64,000 nt of DNA from Candidatus Baltobacteraceae bacterium (GTDB taxonomy: Bacteria; Vulcanimicrobiota; Vulcanimicrobiia; Vulcanimicrobiales; Vulcanimicrobiaceae), in contig DATJTX010000021.1 in NCBI GenBank assembly GCA_035502855.1, positions 1-64,000 on the forward strand, given 5' to 3'. The translations under genes were made by a program, and so were the position numbers. The notes below the pieces were generated by a model, which was not told where the DNA came from, did no database searches, and was given only the letters and a program-made list of their open reading frames with translations. This document shows, in pieces, positions 44,874 to 54,235 of the stretch; within the stretch, counting starts at the first letter, position 1; every line of letters begins with the position of its first letter.

Positions 44874-45766
44874 TCGACCAGATCGTGCAGGGCATCTTCC
44901 TGGGCGGCTACTACGCGCTCGTCGCGTGCGGTCTCTCGTTCATGTACGGCGTCATGCGGATCATCAACCTCGCGCACGGCAGCCTCGTCGTTCTCTCGGC
45001 GTTCCTCGTGTGGTACATCACCGAACATCTGGGGATCTCGCCCTTTATCGCGTTGCTGATCGTCATTCCCATCATGGCCGCGGCCGGATGGATCTTGCAG
45101 CGAACGGTCCTCGACCGGAGTTTGCGCTCGGGTCCGCTCACGCCGCTGCTCAGCACGTTCGGCCTCGCGATCGTCATCGACAATCTGCTCTTCCAACGCT
45201 TCGGCGCGGATTCGCGTTCGCTCGGGCCGAACATCGGAACCCTCTCCTACAACGGTTGGACGCTGCCGGGCGGCGTGACCGTCAGCGAGCTTGGACTCCT
45301 CACGCTCGGCACCGCGATCGTGTTGATCGTCGGCTTGCAGCTCTTCCTCAAATATGCGCCCCTCGGCCGCGCGATTCGCGCGACGTCGGAAGATCGCGAC
45401 ACGGCCGAGCTGATGGGCATCGATTCGCGATCCGTTTATGCCGCCGCCGCGGCGATTGCGTTGGCTACGGTGGCGATCGCGGGCATGTTTCTGGGCATGC
45501 GCACGACGTTCGCTCCCTACGCGGGCGCGACTCAGCTCATCTTCGCGTTCGAATCGGTGGTCATCGGCGGTACGGGCTCGCTTTGGGGAACGCTGGTCGG
45601 CGCGATTGCGCTCGGCGTCGCGCAGAATCTTGGGGCACTGGTCAACCCGCAGGGATTCTTCATCGCTGGACACCTGTTGTTCTTCTGCGTGCTCGCCGTT
45701 CGATTTTTCGCCGCCGGGAGTTTTTCGGCCGGCTGGCTCAAGGTTCTACGGAGGCAATCGGCATGA
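44870..45766 (+). CDS. livH: Branched-chain-type ABC transporter permease LivH
   Basis: A 298-residue integral membrane permease with about eight helices. GGYYALVACGLSFMYGVMRIINLAHGSLVVLSAF at the start and VIGGTGSLWGTLVGAIALG near 230-248 are LivH hallmarks. The start is GTG 44870, overlapping the livF stop. It forms the translocation pore with LivM. Confidence 0.93.
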   Translation: MIDQIVQGIFLGGYYALVACGLSFMYGVMRIINLAHGSLVVLSAFLVWYITEHLGISPFIALLIVIPIMAAAGWILQRTVLDRSLRSGPLTPLLSTFGLAIVIDNLLFQRFGADSRSLGPNIGTLSYNGWTLPGGVTVSELGLLTLGTAIVLIVGLQLFLKYAPLGRAIRATSEDRDTAELMGIDSRSVYAAAAAIALATVAIAGMFLGMRTTFAPYAGATQLIFAFESVVIGGTGSLWGTLVGAIALGVAQNLGALVNPQGFFIAGHLLFFCVLAVRFFAAGSFSAGWLKVLRRQSA

Positions 45767-46782
45767 CCGACGTCGGTACGGTTGCGGTGCGGCGGTGGAG
45801 CAGTGTCTCGATCATCGCGATCGGCGGCTTGGTCGCGATTATCGCGATCCTCGCATTCGGGCCGCTGTTTCTCGGCTCGTATCTGACCGGGCGGATCACG
45901 ACGCTCTTCATCTATGTCATTCTCGCGGTGATGTGGAACGCACTGGCCGGTTACGCGGGCCTGGTTTCGGTGGGGCAACAAGCGTTCTTCGGCCTGGGGG
46001 CGTACGTCGTGATCCGCCTTTCCAACGGCGGTATGCCGGTCTATCCGGCCATCGCGCTGGCGCCGCTGGTGGTCGCCGTGCTCGCGCTCGCGCTCTCGCC
46101 GCTCGCGCTGCGCTTACGCGGCGGCGAATTCGCGATCGGCATGTGGGTATTCGCCGAGCTCGCGCACCTGCTCGTCAATCTCGACGGCCTGATCCAAGGC
46201 GAAACCGGGACCTCGCTGATCGCGATCTCCGCCTTCGCGCCCGCGGTGAGACGAGCGGATAACTACTGGTTCGCCCTCGGTGCAATGACGATCGTTCTGG
46301 CGCTCGTGTTCGTTCTGCTGCGCAGCCGGACCGGCGCGTGCGTGCAAGCGATTCGCGATAACGAAGAAGCGGCGGCGTCGGTCGGGGTGCGCGTCTTGCC
46401 GACGAAGCGTACGATCTTCGTGCTGGCGGCGGCGGGCTGCGCGGCGGCAGGCGCCTTGACGCTCTCGACCCTCATCACGTTCCAGCCCAAAACATTTTTC
46501 AGCGTGCAGTGGACGGCGTATATGATCTTCATGACGCTGGTCGGCGGTCTTGGGACCTTCGAAGGGCCGATCATCGGAGCGGTCGTCTTCTTTGCCGTCG
46601 AAACGCTCTTGGGGGCCACCGGCGTGTGGTATCTGATCGCGTTGGGCGCGTCGGCGCTGGTCTTCTCGCTGTGGTTCCCGCGCGGAATCTGGGGCGGGTT
46701 CAGCGCGCGATCGGGACTGCAGCTCATGCCGCTCGGCTACCGGCTTACGTTCGGCCGCAACAGCGCGGCGAGAGACGAGTAA
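45763..46782 (+). CDS. livM: Branched-chain-type ABC transporter permease LivM
   Basis: A 339-residue permease. The LivM core NALAGYAGLVSVGQQAFFGLGAY (about 59-81), AIRDNEEAAASVGV (about 200) and LVGGLGTFEGPIIGAVVFF (about 262-280) are visible. ATG 45763 overlaps the livH stop (ATGA). A longer upstream frame is a shadow of livH. No binding-protein gene is in this rightward operon; the nearest is the livK downstream of ligC. Confidence 0.92.
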   Translation: MTDVGTVAVRRWSSVSIIAIGGLVAIIAILAFGPLFLGSYLTGRITTLFIYVILAVMWNALAGYAGLVSVGQQAFFGLGAYVVIRLSNGGMPVYPAIALAPLVVAVLALALSPLALRLRGGEFAIGMWVFAELAHLLVNLDGLIQGETGTSLIAISAFAPAVRRADNYWFALGAMTIVLALVFVLLRSRTGACVQAIRDNEEAAASVGVRVLPTKRTIFVLAAAGCAAAGALTLSTLITFQPKTFFSVQWTAYMIFMTLVGGLGTFEGPIIGAVVFFAVETLLGATGVWYLIALGASALVFSLWFPRGIWGGFSARSGLQLMPLGYRLTFGRNSAARDE

Positions 46783-46783
46783 C

Positions 46784-48001
46784 GTGAGCGCTCCGCTCCG
46801 CACGCAGGTCGCGATCATCGGCGCCGGGCCGGCCGGCCTGATGCTGGCGCATCTGCTTCATCGCTGCGGCATCGAATCGGTGGTCGTCGAATCACGCAGC
46901 CGCAATTACGTCGAGAGCCGCGTGCGTGCCGGTGTGCTCGAGCACGGCACGGCGGAGCTACTGAACGATACCGGCGCCGGAGAGCGGATGCGCCGCGAAG
47001 GTCTCGTGCACCGCGGGATCGCGCTGCGCTTCGACGATTGCAGCAAACGCATCGATTTTCCCGATTTGACCGGCGGCAAGACGGTGACGGTGTACGGCCA
47101 GCAAGAAGTCGTCAAGGATCTGATCGCCGTGCGGCTTGGCGCGGGAGGGTCGATCCTCTTCGAATGCGAGGTCATCGCAGTCGACGCCGGCGACGATCCG
47201 TCGATCTGCTATCGTGACGCGGCCGGCGCCGAACACGCCGTTCGCGCCGACTTCGTGGCCGGTTGCGACGGCTTCCACGGCGTCGCCCGCGCGGCGATTC
47301 CGCCGGACGCGGTCACGATCTACGATCACGCCTTTCCGTTCGGCTGGCTCGGCATTCTGGCCGAGACACCGCCGGTAAGCGAAGAGCTGATCTACGTGAA
47401 CCACGCGCGCGGCTTTGCGCTCGTGTCGATGCGCTCCCGGACGATCAGCCGTATGTACCTCCAATGCCGCAACGACGAAGATCTCGGCCTCTGGCCCGAC
47501 GAGCGCATCTGGGCCGAATTGCGCGAACGCCTCGGCAGCGACCGCGGCGGACCGGACGTGCGCCCCGGTAAGATGCTGCAGAAGGGCGTGACGCCGATGC
47601 GCAGCTTCGTGTGCGACCCGATGCGCTACGGGCGCCTCTTTCTCGCCGGAGACTCCGCGCACATCGTGCCGCCGACCGGCGCGAAGGGCATGAACCTCGC
47701 CATCGCTGATGTGTACGTCCTGGCAGAAGCGCTCGATGCATACTACGGGAGTGGTGAGACCGCGCTGCTCGACGCGTATTCGCAGACGTGCCTGCGGCGC
47801 GTCTGGAAGACGCAGCGCTTCTCGAGCTACATGACCCGGATGCTCCACCGCTTCGACGGGCAGGTGCCGTTCGACTATCGCGTGCAGCTCGCCGAGCTCG
47901 ACTACGTCACCAGCTCTCGCACCGCCGCTGCGAGCTTGGCGGAGAACTACGTCGGTCTTCCCTTCGAATCGACTGCGGATCTGCGAAAGGTTCCCACATG
48001 A
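46784..48001 (+). CDS. pobA: 4-Hydroxybenzoate 3-monooxygenase
   Basis: A 405-residue FAD-dependent hydroxylase that turns 4-hydroxybenzoate into protocatechuate with NADPH and oxygen. Landmarks are the FAD-binding VAIIGAGPAGLMLAHLL (about 9-25), VESRVRAGVLEHGT (about 42-56), the DG motif AGCDGFHGVAR (about 161), and FLAGDSAHIVPPTGAKGMNLAIAD (about 286-309). Active-site tyrosines equivalent to Tyr201 and Tyr385 of PobA are plausible in ELIYVNHARGF and AENYVG. The GTG start lies one base after the livM stop; its stop overlaps the aldehyde dehydrogenase start (ATGA). It feeds the LigAB pathway. Confidence 0.94.
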   Translation: MSAPLRTQVAIIGAGPAGLMLAHLLHRCGIESVVVESRSRNYVESRVRAGVLEHGTAELLNDTGAGERMRREGLVHRGIALRFDDCSKRIDFPDLTGGKTVTVYGQQEVVKDLIAVRLGAGGSILFECEVIAVDAGDDPSICYRDAAGAEHAVRADFVAGCDGFHGVARAAIPPDAVTIYDHAFPFGWLGILAETPPVSEELIYVNHARGFALVSMRSRTISRMYLQCRNDEDLGLWPDERIWAELRERLGSDRGGPDVRPGKMLQKGVTPMRSFVCDPMRYGRLFLAGDSAHIVPPTGAKGMNLAIADVYVLAEALDAYYGSGETALLDAYSQTCLRRVWKTQRFSSYMTRMLHRFDGQVPFDYRVQLAELDYVTSSRTAAASLAENYVGLPFESTADLRKVPT

Positions 48002-49479
48002 CGACGACATCGACGTCCCACGCGTTGCTCGGAAATTTCGACTGGTCCGGCAAAATCTTTCTCGACGGGTGGCGGCAAGGCAGCGGGCAATTCGCCGCGA
48101 CGAACAAAGCGAACGGTGCCGCGCTCGGAACGGTTGGCACCGCCTGCGCGGCCGACGTCCGTGCCGCCGCGGCCTCGGCCGCGCAGCACCAGCCGGCGTG
48201 GGCACAGACGCCGCGTACGGATCGCGCCGCCGTTTTGAAACGCGCGCGAGCGCTGTTGACGCAGCACGCGGACGAATTCGTGTGGTGGATCGTGCGCGAA
48301 GCCGGCTCCACGGTCCCCAAATCGCAATTCGAGGTCGGCGTACTGACCACCGGATATTTCGATAAGATCATCGGCGATCTCGAGACCGCCGCGTTCGAAG
48401 AAACGATCGTCGACAAGGACGGCTTCCGCAGCGTTGCCGAACGCGTCCCGCTCGGCGTCGTCGGCGTCATCGGGCCGTTCAATTTCCCGCTGATCCTGTG
48501 CATGCGCGCGGTGATTCCCGCGCTGGCGTTCGGCAACACGGTGGTACTCAAGCCGAATCAACAGACCAGCGTGTGTTCGGGCATCCTCATCGCGCGCCTG
48601 TTCGAGATGGCGGGCCTACCGCAAGGCGTGTTGCACGTCGTTCCCGGCGAGACCGAGCCGGGCGCGGCGTTGGTCGAAGATCCCAACGTCGCGATGATCG
48701 CCTTCACGGGTTCGACCGCGGTCGGCCGCAAGATCGGCGAAGCCGCGGGCCGCACGCTCAAGCGCGTTTCGCTCGAACTCGGCGGCAATAGTCCGTTCAT
48801 CGTGCTCGAAGACGCGGACGTCGAGGCGGCCGCGCGCTGCGGTTCGTGGGGTTCGTTCTTACATCAAGGGCAAATCTGCATGGCGTCGAGCCGTCATCTC
48901 GTGCACGAAAGCATCGCCGCGAAATATGCGGCCGCGCTCGCCGAGCACGCGCGCAAGCTCGTCGTCGGCGATCCGGCCGAGAATCAGGTCCATCTCGGGC
49001 CGATCATCAACGACGCGCAGCGCGAACGCGTCGATCGCATCGTCAAAGACACGCTGGCGAAAGGCGCGAAGCTCGCTGCGGGCGGTACGCACGAGGGCAA
49101 CTTCTACGCCGCGACCGTCTTGACGGGCGTGACGCCGGGTATGCCGGCGTTCGACGAAGAGATCTTCGGGCCGGTCGCGCCGATCACGACGTTTACCTCC
49201 GACGAAGAGGCGATCGCGCTGGCCAACAAGACCGAGTACGGCCTTTCGGCCGCGGTCCACTCGGCATCGCTGCCGCGCGCGCGGAACATCGCCAAACGCT
49301 TGCGGACGGGGATGGTCCATATCAACGACCAAACCGTGAACGACGACCCGCGTGCCCCGTTCGGCGGCGTCGGCGCCTCCGGCAACGGCAGCCGTCAAGG
49401 CGGACACGCGTCACTCGACGAGTACACGACCTGGCGGTGGTCGACCGAGCACGATACCCCGCCGCCGTATCCGTTCTAA
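47998..49479 (+). CDS. NAD(P)-dependent aldehyde dehydrogenase (benzaldehyde/vanillin type)
   Basis: A 493-residue aldehyde dehydrogenase. Cofactor and catalytic elements: GPFNFPL (about 158), KPNQQTS (about 183), FTGSTAVG (about 236), Glu in LELGGNSP (about 263) and nucleophile Cys in HQGQICMASS (about 297). The C-terminal DPRAPFGGVGASGNG is shared with vanillin and benzaldehyde dehydrogenases. Directly following pobA, it probably oxidises 4-hydroxybenzaldehyde or vanillin-like aldehydes to acids for the pathway (inference). ATG 47998 overlaps pobA. Its end overlaps the convergent thioesterase gene by 4 bp. Confidence 0.9.
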   Translation: MTTTSTSHALLGNFDWSGKIFLDGWRQGSGQFAATNKANGAALGTVGTACAADVRAAAASAAQHQPAWAQTPRTDRAAVLKRARALLTQHADEFVWWIVREAGSTVPKSQFEVGVLTTGYFDKIIGDLETAAFEETIVDKDGFRSVAERVPLGVVGVIGPFNFPLILCMRAVIPALAFGNTVVLKPNQQTSVCSGILIARLFEMAGLPQGVLHVVPGETEPGAALVEDPNVAMIAFTGSTAVGRKIGEAAGRTLKRVSLELGGNSPFIVLEDADVEAAARCGSWGSFLHQGQICMASSRHLVHESIAAKYAAALAEHARKLVVGDPAENQVHLGPIINDAQRERVDRIVKDTLAKGAKLAAGGTHEGNFYAATVLTGVTPGMPAFDEEIFGPVAPITTFTSDEEAIALANKTEYGLSAAVHSASLPRARNIAKRLRTGMVHINDQTVNDDPRAPFGGVGASGNGSRQGGHASLDEYTTWRWSTEHDTPPPYPF

Positions 49480-50453
49480 AGAGAAGAGCCGGCGAGGCGG
49501 CGCAGCCGGCGGCGGTGCGCAGCCAGATAGCGCACGTCCTCTGCGTAGGTCGTCGGATAGACGTTCGGCACGGGACGCGCGCCCAACGCATCGTCGACGT
49601 TTTTGAAGGTGAAAGTGCAGGTATTGCACAGCGCCGCGGTGCGGCGATCGCGACTCTCACGCACGATGTCGACCTCCACGCAGATCGAGGTGTTTCCGGT
49701 GTACGTCACGCGCGAGCTGAAATGCAGTTTGTCGCCCACGTTGACCGGTTGGTGGAAATTGACCCGATTGATCGATACGACGACCGGCCGGTCCGGAGCC
49801 ACCAGCTCGGCGCACATCGTCGCATGGACGTAGGCCCGATGGATAACGTATCCGCCGACGATCTTCGCCGGTGACGACGCCGCGGGCGGGGTTTCGGCGC
49901 GGTCGTACTCGCGGTTCGTGAGATTGCAGACCAGCAACCCGTCGAACCCCGCGCCCTCTTGCGCCATGTGCAGCTCGGCCAGCAACGACTGCTCCGCCGG
50001 GCTGGGCGGTTCGATCGTCGGTACCGCATCGTCGCGATAGGCGTTCTTGCGCACGAGCGCACGGCCGCGGCGCCGGCGTTCGAGTTCGTCTTCGTAGTCC
50101 AGCGGCGGGAGTTCGTGATTCGCGACCATCGTGAAGTAGCACGAGACGTAGTGCAGCGGTTTGGGACCGGGCTGTTCGATGCGGATGCCGACTTCGAGCG
50201 AACGCGTGCCCACGTAGTTGACGCGCGCGAGCAGCACCATGTCCGACGTCATGTCCGGCCTACCGCGAAAGTGCATCTGGTCGATCGCCGCGGTCACGAA
50301 CGCGATATCCGAATACGTTCGAGCGGCGTGCGCGAGCGCGGTTTCTTCGGCAAAGCGGTCGAGGATCTCGAGCAGCTGGAAGCTGCGGCGTAATTCGGCG
50401 TCGACGCTGAGCGGCAGGATCTTCGTGTGCGAGGTGTCGAGCGGGCGAGTCAT
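49476..50453 (-). CDS. Double-hotdog acyl-CoA thioesterase
   Basis: A 325-residue protein with two hotdog domains (about 55-150 and 215-300). The second has AKIVGGYVIHRAYVHATMC and NFHQPVNVGDKLHFSSRVTYTG, the pattern of ACOT9/12-type thioesterases. These hydrolyse acyl-CoA to free acid and CoA. ATG 50453 was chosen; the longer frame to 50543 overlaps the MaoC gene. It is the last gene of the 13-gene leftward operon; 8 bp separate it from the MaoC stop. Confidence 0.82.
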   Translation of the reverse strand: MTRPLDTSHTKILPLSVDAELRRSFQLLEILDRFAEETALAHAARTYSDIAFVTAAIDQMHFRGRPDMTSDMVLLARVNYVGTRSLEVGIRIEQPGPKPLHYVSCYFTMVANHELPPLDYEDELERRRRGRALVRKNAYRDDAVPTIEPPSPAEQSLLAELHMAQEGAGFDGLLVCNLTNREYDRAETPPAASSPAKIVGGYVIHRAYVHATMCAELVAPDRPVVVSINRVNFHQPVNVGDKLHFSSRVTYTGNTSICVEVDIVRESRDRRTAALCNTCTFTFKNVDDALGARPVPNVYPTTYAEDVRYLAAHRRRLRRLAGSSL

Positions 50454-50461
50454 GTCCAGCA

Positions 50462-50917
50462 CTACGAAAAGTACACGCGGACCAGCCACGTCGCGGCCAG
50501 CGCGGGTTTCGGCGAATCCTCGAGCGCAACTTCGACCGACCAAACCGCGAGCGCGCTGCCGTCTGCGTTACGGTCGACCGCGCCGAGCGTGAACCGGCCG
50601 CGGATGCGTGCTCCGGATCGGACCGGACTGATGAAACGGATCCGATCGAAACCGTAGTTGATCGTCGCGGAAGCGCGAACCGCGCAGCACTGCTTGAACA
50701 TCGCGCTGAGCAGGCTCAGCGTCAGAAACCCGTGCGCGATCGTCGTCCCGTAGGGCGATTCGGCGGCCGCTCGCTCACGATCGACGTGAATCCATTGATG
50801 ATCCTCCGTCACGCTTGCGAAGCGGTCGATGCGCTCCTGATCGATCTCCCGCCAGTCGGTCTCGAGCGTCGCACCGCGCAGTGACTCGAGCTCCTCGAGG
50901 GTTCCGACGGTCGTCAT
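50462..50917 (-). CDS. MaoC-family acyl-CoA dehydratase/hydratase
   Basis: A 151-residue single-hotdog protein of the MaoC/NodN type. The catalytic Asp/His segment is SVTEDHQWIHVDRERAAA (about 35-52), with GTTIAHGFLTLSLLSAMF and the family end ATINYGFDRIRFISPVRSGARIRG. It hydrates enoyl-CoA. ATG 50917 shares a base with the acyl-CoA synthetase stop (TGATG). It would fit side-chain shortening of a CoA-activated acid. Confidence 0.88.
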   Translation of the reverse strand: MTTVGTLEELESLRGATLETDWREIDQERIDRFASVTEDHQWIHVDRERAAAESPYGTTIAHGFLTLSLLSAMFKQCCAVRASATINYGFDRIRFISPVRSGARIRGRFTLGAVDRNADGSALAVWSVEVALEDSPKPALAATWLVRVYFS

Positions 50918-52563
50918 CAACTCGTCTGAGCGCCGGTCAAGAGGCCTTCGAACCGCGTGCGCAGCTCGCGCTTCAAAAATTTTCCGACGCCGGTGCGCGG
51001 AATCGCGTCGAGAAAGAGGATCCGGTCGGGAATCTGCCAGTGCGCCAGATGCTGGGTGAGCCAGTCGCGCAGCTCCTCTTCGCCGAGGCGATGACCTTCG
51101 CGCAAGACGACCGCGGCGACCGGGCGCTCCTGCCACTTCGGATGCGCCAGACCGAAGACGCATGCTTCGCGTACGGCCGCGTGACCCATGATCGTGTTCT
51201 CGACCTCGACCGAAGAGATCCACTCGCCGCCGGACTTGATGAAGTCCTTGACGCGATCGACGATTTCGAGATAGCCGTATGCGTCGATCGTGCAGATGTC
51301 GCCGGTGTGAAACCAGCCGTCGGGCTCGAATGCCGCCGCGGTCGCGGTATCGTTGCGATAATAGCTCGTCGTAACCGCGAATCCGCGCACCAGCAACTCA
51401 CCCCGCGAGGTGCCGTCGGCGGGGAGATCGGCGCCGTGTTCATCGACCAGGCGCCACTCGACGATCGGCGCGAAACGTCCGGCTTTGTAGCGTTCCTGCC
51501 GTTGCCGCTCCGGATCGCCGTCGAGCTGCGAGGTTGCCGAGCTGACCGTTCCGATCGGTGACATCTCGGTCATGCCCCACGCGTGAACGCCTTCGATGCC
51601 CAGCTCTTCGAGCCCGTCGAAAAGCGACCGCGGCATCGCCGAGCCGCCGATGACGATGCGCCGCAGGTCCGGCAGGCGTTGGCCGGCAGCCTTGAGCGCG
51701 TCGCGCACCGCGATCCACACCGTCGGTACGCCGGCCGAGAACGTAACCCGCTCCTGCGAGCACAGCTCGATGACGCCGGGAGCGTCGAGCCGTTCCATCG
51801 GCAGAATCAAATCCGCGCCGACGAGCGGTGCAATGAACGGAAATCCCCACGCGTTGACGTGGAACATCGGAACGATCGGCAAAACGCGATCGCGTTCGCG
51901 CAGCCCGATGTAATCGGCCAAGCACGAGGCGAGCGCGTGGAGGTAGGTCGAGCGATGCGAGAACAGCACGCCTTTGGGATCGCCCGTCGTTGCCGACGTA
52001 TAGCATAGGATCGCAGCGGAGCGTTCGTCGATAAGCGGCCAGTCGAAGCGTTCGGGCTTGGATGCGACCAGCTGCTCGTAATCGAGCGCGCCGTCGACGG
52101 GTTCGTTCAGCTCGCCCATTGCCACGAACGTTCGCATCGTATCCGGCTGCAGCGCACGAAAGGCTTGCACCGCCTTGGCCAGCGAGGCATCGAAAAAGAC
52201 GACGCGATCGGCCGCGTGATCGAGAATGAACGCCACCTGGTCGGGGAAGAGCCGGATGTTGACCGTGTGGAGCACCGCCCCGATCATCGGAACGGCGTAA
52301 TAGAGCTCCATGTGCCGGTGGCCGTTCCACGCGAACGAAGCGACCCGGTCGCCCGGCTCGATACCGAGTTCGACGAGCGCGTGAGCCAGTTGCGCGACTC
52401 GCTTGGCGAAAGCGGGGTACGTGTAGCGAATCAGGCCGGTTCCCTCGCGCGAGACGATACCTTTGCGCGGGTGAGCGCGAACCGCGTGCTCGAGAATCGA
52501 GCGAATCGCGAGCGGCCGATCCGACATCGTGGAGGGCAGGGTCAGCGAAAGATCTTTCAACAC
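50917..52563 (-). CDS. AMP-dependent acyl-CoA synthetase (FadD-like)
   Basis: A 548-residue acyl-adenylate-forming enzyme. The P-loop-like AMP motif YTSATTGDPKGVLFSH is at about 190-205; WGMTEMSP (about 333) and DGWFHTGD (about 418) are core motifs, and the C-terminal lysine is in PRTGVGKFLKR. It converts a carboxylic acid to its CoA thioester; chain-length or aromatic preference is not clear from sequence, and hydroxycinnamates are one possibility given the neighbourhood. The start is GTG 52563 (GGGAGG five bases upstream); TTG 52560, overlapping the upstream stop as TTGA, is nearly as good. Confidence 0.9.
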   Translation of the reverse strand: MLKDLSLTLPSTMSDRPLAIRSILEHAVRAHPRKGIVSREGTGLIRYTYPAFAKRVAQLAHALVELGIEPGDRVASFAWNGHRHMELYYAVPMIGAVLHTVNIRLFPDQVAFILDHAADRVVFFDASLAKAVQAFRALQPDTMRTFVAMGELNEPVDGALDYEQLVASKPERFDWPLIDERSAAILCYTSATTGDPKGVLFSHRSTYLHALASCLADYIGLRERDRVLPIVPMFHVNAWGFPFIAPLVGADLILPMERLDAPGVIELCSQERVTFSAGVPTVWIAVRDALKAAGQRLPDLRRIVIGGSAMPRSLFDGLEELGIEGVHAWGMTEMSPIGTVSSATSQLDGDPERQRQERYKAGRFAPIVEWRLVDEHGADLPADGTSRGELLVRGFAVTTSYYRNDTATAAAFEPDGWFHTGDICTIDAYGYLEIVDRVKDFIKSGGEWISSVEVENTIMGHAAVREACVFGLAHPKWQERPVAAVVLREGHRLGEEELRDWLTQHLAHWQIPDRILFLDAIPRTGVGKFLKRELRTRFEGLLTGAQTS

Positions 52564-53402
52564 AAAAACCTCCCGATCGCGCGGATCGAATCGTCGTGCA
52601 TGACGATTCCGAAGTGGTTGGCTTCGATTTCCTGCGCCCTCGCCGAGGGAGTCGATTTCAGGAACGCCGCGAGGTCGCCTTCCGTCACGATGTGCCCGGA
52701 CGAATCGCCGAGCGGATGGGCTGCGCGCAGCAGCAACACCGGAAGGTGGAGCGAGCTCCAGAGTTTGCGCGGCGAATGGATCGCCGCGTACATCGTGTCC
52801 TCGTAGAGCGCGCAGCGCTGCGTGCGCACGCGAATGCCTCCGCCCGCCGCCGGTTCGACTTCGTAGCGGTAATGCCGCTCCCAATGGTCGTTCCACGGGA
52901 TCGCGAGCCCCAGGTTCTTCACCGCGCGCACGTACTGATCCGGGTTGTCGTATGACCACGTCAAACGCCGCGCGCTGCGCATCAACGTGAGCGCGGCCGA
53001 GGCGCTCGGCCGGCCGAGTCCGTCGACCAGCACCAGCCGGCCTATCCGGCGCCGCGTGTCGACGGCCACGGCATTCATGCCGACCAGCGCGCCCATCGAA
53101 TGGCCAACCACGTCGAACGAGTTCAATCCCAACGCATCGGCCGTTTCGAAAACGTCGTGCGCATGACGCAGCCACCCGTACGTTCCGCTGCGCGATTTCT
53201 CACTGAGGCCGCGCCCGCGCAGGTCGAGCGCGAGAACCTGCCTTCCGTTCGCGGCGAGCGCGCGGCTCAGCGGCGCGAAAACCTTGGCGTTCGAAGAGAT
53301 TCCGTGTACGCAGACGACGGCGCGCCGGGACGGATCGCCGCTGCGCTGCACGCGGATTTTCCCGGACGAGGTCGTGACGAAGAAGGCATCGGCGCCGCTC
53401 AT
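52557..53402 (-). CDS. Alpha/beta-fold hydrolase
   Basis: A 281-residue alpha/beta hydrolase. VVCVHGISSNAKVF supplies the oxyanion loop (about 28-41), the nucleophile elbow is GHSMGA (Ser near 99), and the C-terminal EANHFGIVMHD contains the catalytic His. Substrate unknown; esterase or hydrolase of an acyl or aromatic ester is plausible. It overlaps the next gene upstream by 4 bp (ATGA). It is clearly related to the adjacent 53399-54235 protein, suggesting a tandem duplication. Confidence 0.87.
   Translation of the reverse strand: MSGADAFFVTTSSGKIRVQRSGDPSRRAVVCVHGISSNAKVFAPLSRALAANGRQVLALDLRGRGLSEKSRSGTYGWLRHAHDVFETADALGLNSFDVVGHSMGALVGMNAVAVDTRRRIGRLVLVDGLGRPSASAALTLMRSARRLTWSYDNPDQYVRAVKNLGLAIPWNDHWERHYRYEVEPAAGGGIRVRTQRCALYEDTMYAAIHSPRKLWSSLHLPVLLLRAAHPLGDSSGHIVTEGDLAAFLKSTPSARAQEIEANHFGIVMHDDSIRAIGRFLC
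52569..52574 (-). promoter_or_regulatory. Shine-Dalgarno GGGAGG deciding the acyl-CoA synthetase start
   Basis: Minus-strand GGGAGG is followed by TTTTT and the GTG at 52563 (then TTG 52560). It lies within the upstream hydrolase gene and argues for these non-ATG starts rather than the later ATG in front of SDRPLAI. Confidence 0.65.
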
Positions 53403-54235
53403 TGCAAGAACTGCCCGATCGCATCGCAGGTCTTCTCGGCTGCGACGATTCCGTAGTGGTTCTCGGCGACTTCGATCCCGCGCGCGTGTGGAACCTCGGC
53501 CAGAAAGTCGCGGTAATCCGCTTCGGTGACGACGAAGCCGTCCGGGCCGCCCATGGGAACGCTCGCGCGCACGAGCAGGGTATCGAGCGTCAGGAACGGC
53601 CAAAATGCGCGCGGGTCGCGGGTTGCGCCGTACGCCGCGTCTTCGGCTACCGCGGCCGCGCTCGTGCGCGGATGGACCGAACCGTTCTCGGTGATCAAAT
53701 CGTACCGGTAGTGCTCATCCCAGAACTCGCTCCAAGGCGTCACCAAACCGGTCGAACGAACGGCGGCGATGAAGGCGTCCGCGCTTGTGAACGTTTCCTT
53801 GCGGACGGCCAGCGCAGCGAAAATCGCGGCGATCGCGGTTTGCGAAGGCACTCCCAAACCGTCGATCAGCACGAGGCGGCGAATGGCCCTCCCGCGATCG
53901 AGTGAGACCGCGGTCAATCCGACGAACGCCCCCATCGAATGGCCGACGAAATCGAATTGCTCGATGCCCATCGCCTCCGCCGCTTCGAGCACGTCGCGGG
54001 CGTGATTCTCCCAACCGTACGTACCGGGCTCGGTGACCTCGCTCCGACCGCGGCCGCGAAGGTCGAACGCTACGAGGCTTCGCCCCTCGCGCTCGAATCG
54101 TTCTCCCAGACGTTCGAAAACCCGCGAGTTGGACGAAAGACCGGGAACGCAGAGCGCCGTTACGCCGGAGGAATCACCGAAGCGCCGCGCGCGCAAACGG
54201 CCGCGCAGCAGCTCTAGGTCGAAGTCTTGCGCCAT
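53399..54235 (-). CDS. Alpha/beta-fold hydrolase
   Basis: A 278-residue alpha/beta hydrolase resembling the neighbouring 281-residue one along its whole length: CVPGLSSNSRVFERLGERF, FDLRGRGRSEVTEPGTYGWENHARDVLEAAEAMG, GHSMGAF nucleophile elbow (Ser near 107), and NHYGIVA near the C-terminal His. The Gly-loop His of the family (HG) is PG here. The start ATG 54235 lies 22 bp inside the livM gene end; longer frames are shadows. The substrate is unknown. Confidence 0.86.
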   Translation of the reverse strand: MAQDFDLELLRGRLRARRFGDSSGVTALCVPGLSSNSRVFERLGERFEREGRSLVAFDLRGRGRSEVTEPGTYGWENHARDVLEAAEAMGIEQFDFVGHSMGAFVGLTAVSLDRGRAIRRLVLIDGLGVPSQTAIAAIFAALAVRKETFTSADAFIAAVRSTGLVTPWSEFWDEHYRYDLITENGSVHPRTSAAAVAEDAAYGATRDPRAFWPFLTLDTLLVRASVPMGGPDGFVVTEADYRDFLAEVPHARGIEVAENHYGIVAAEKTCDAIGQFLQ

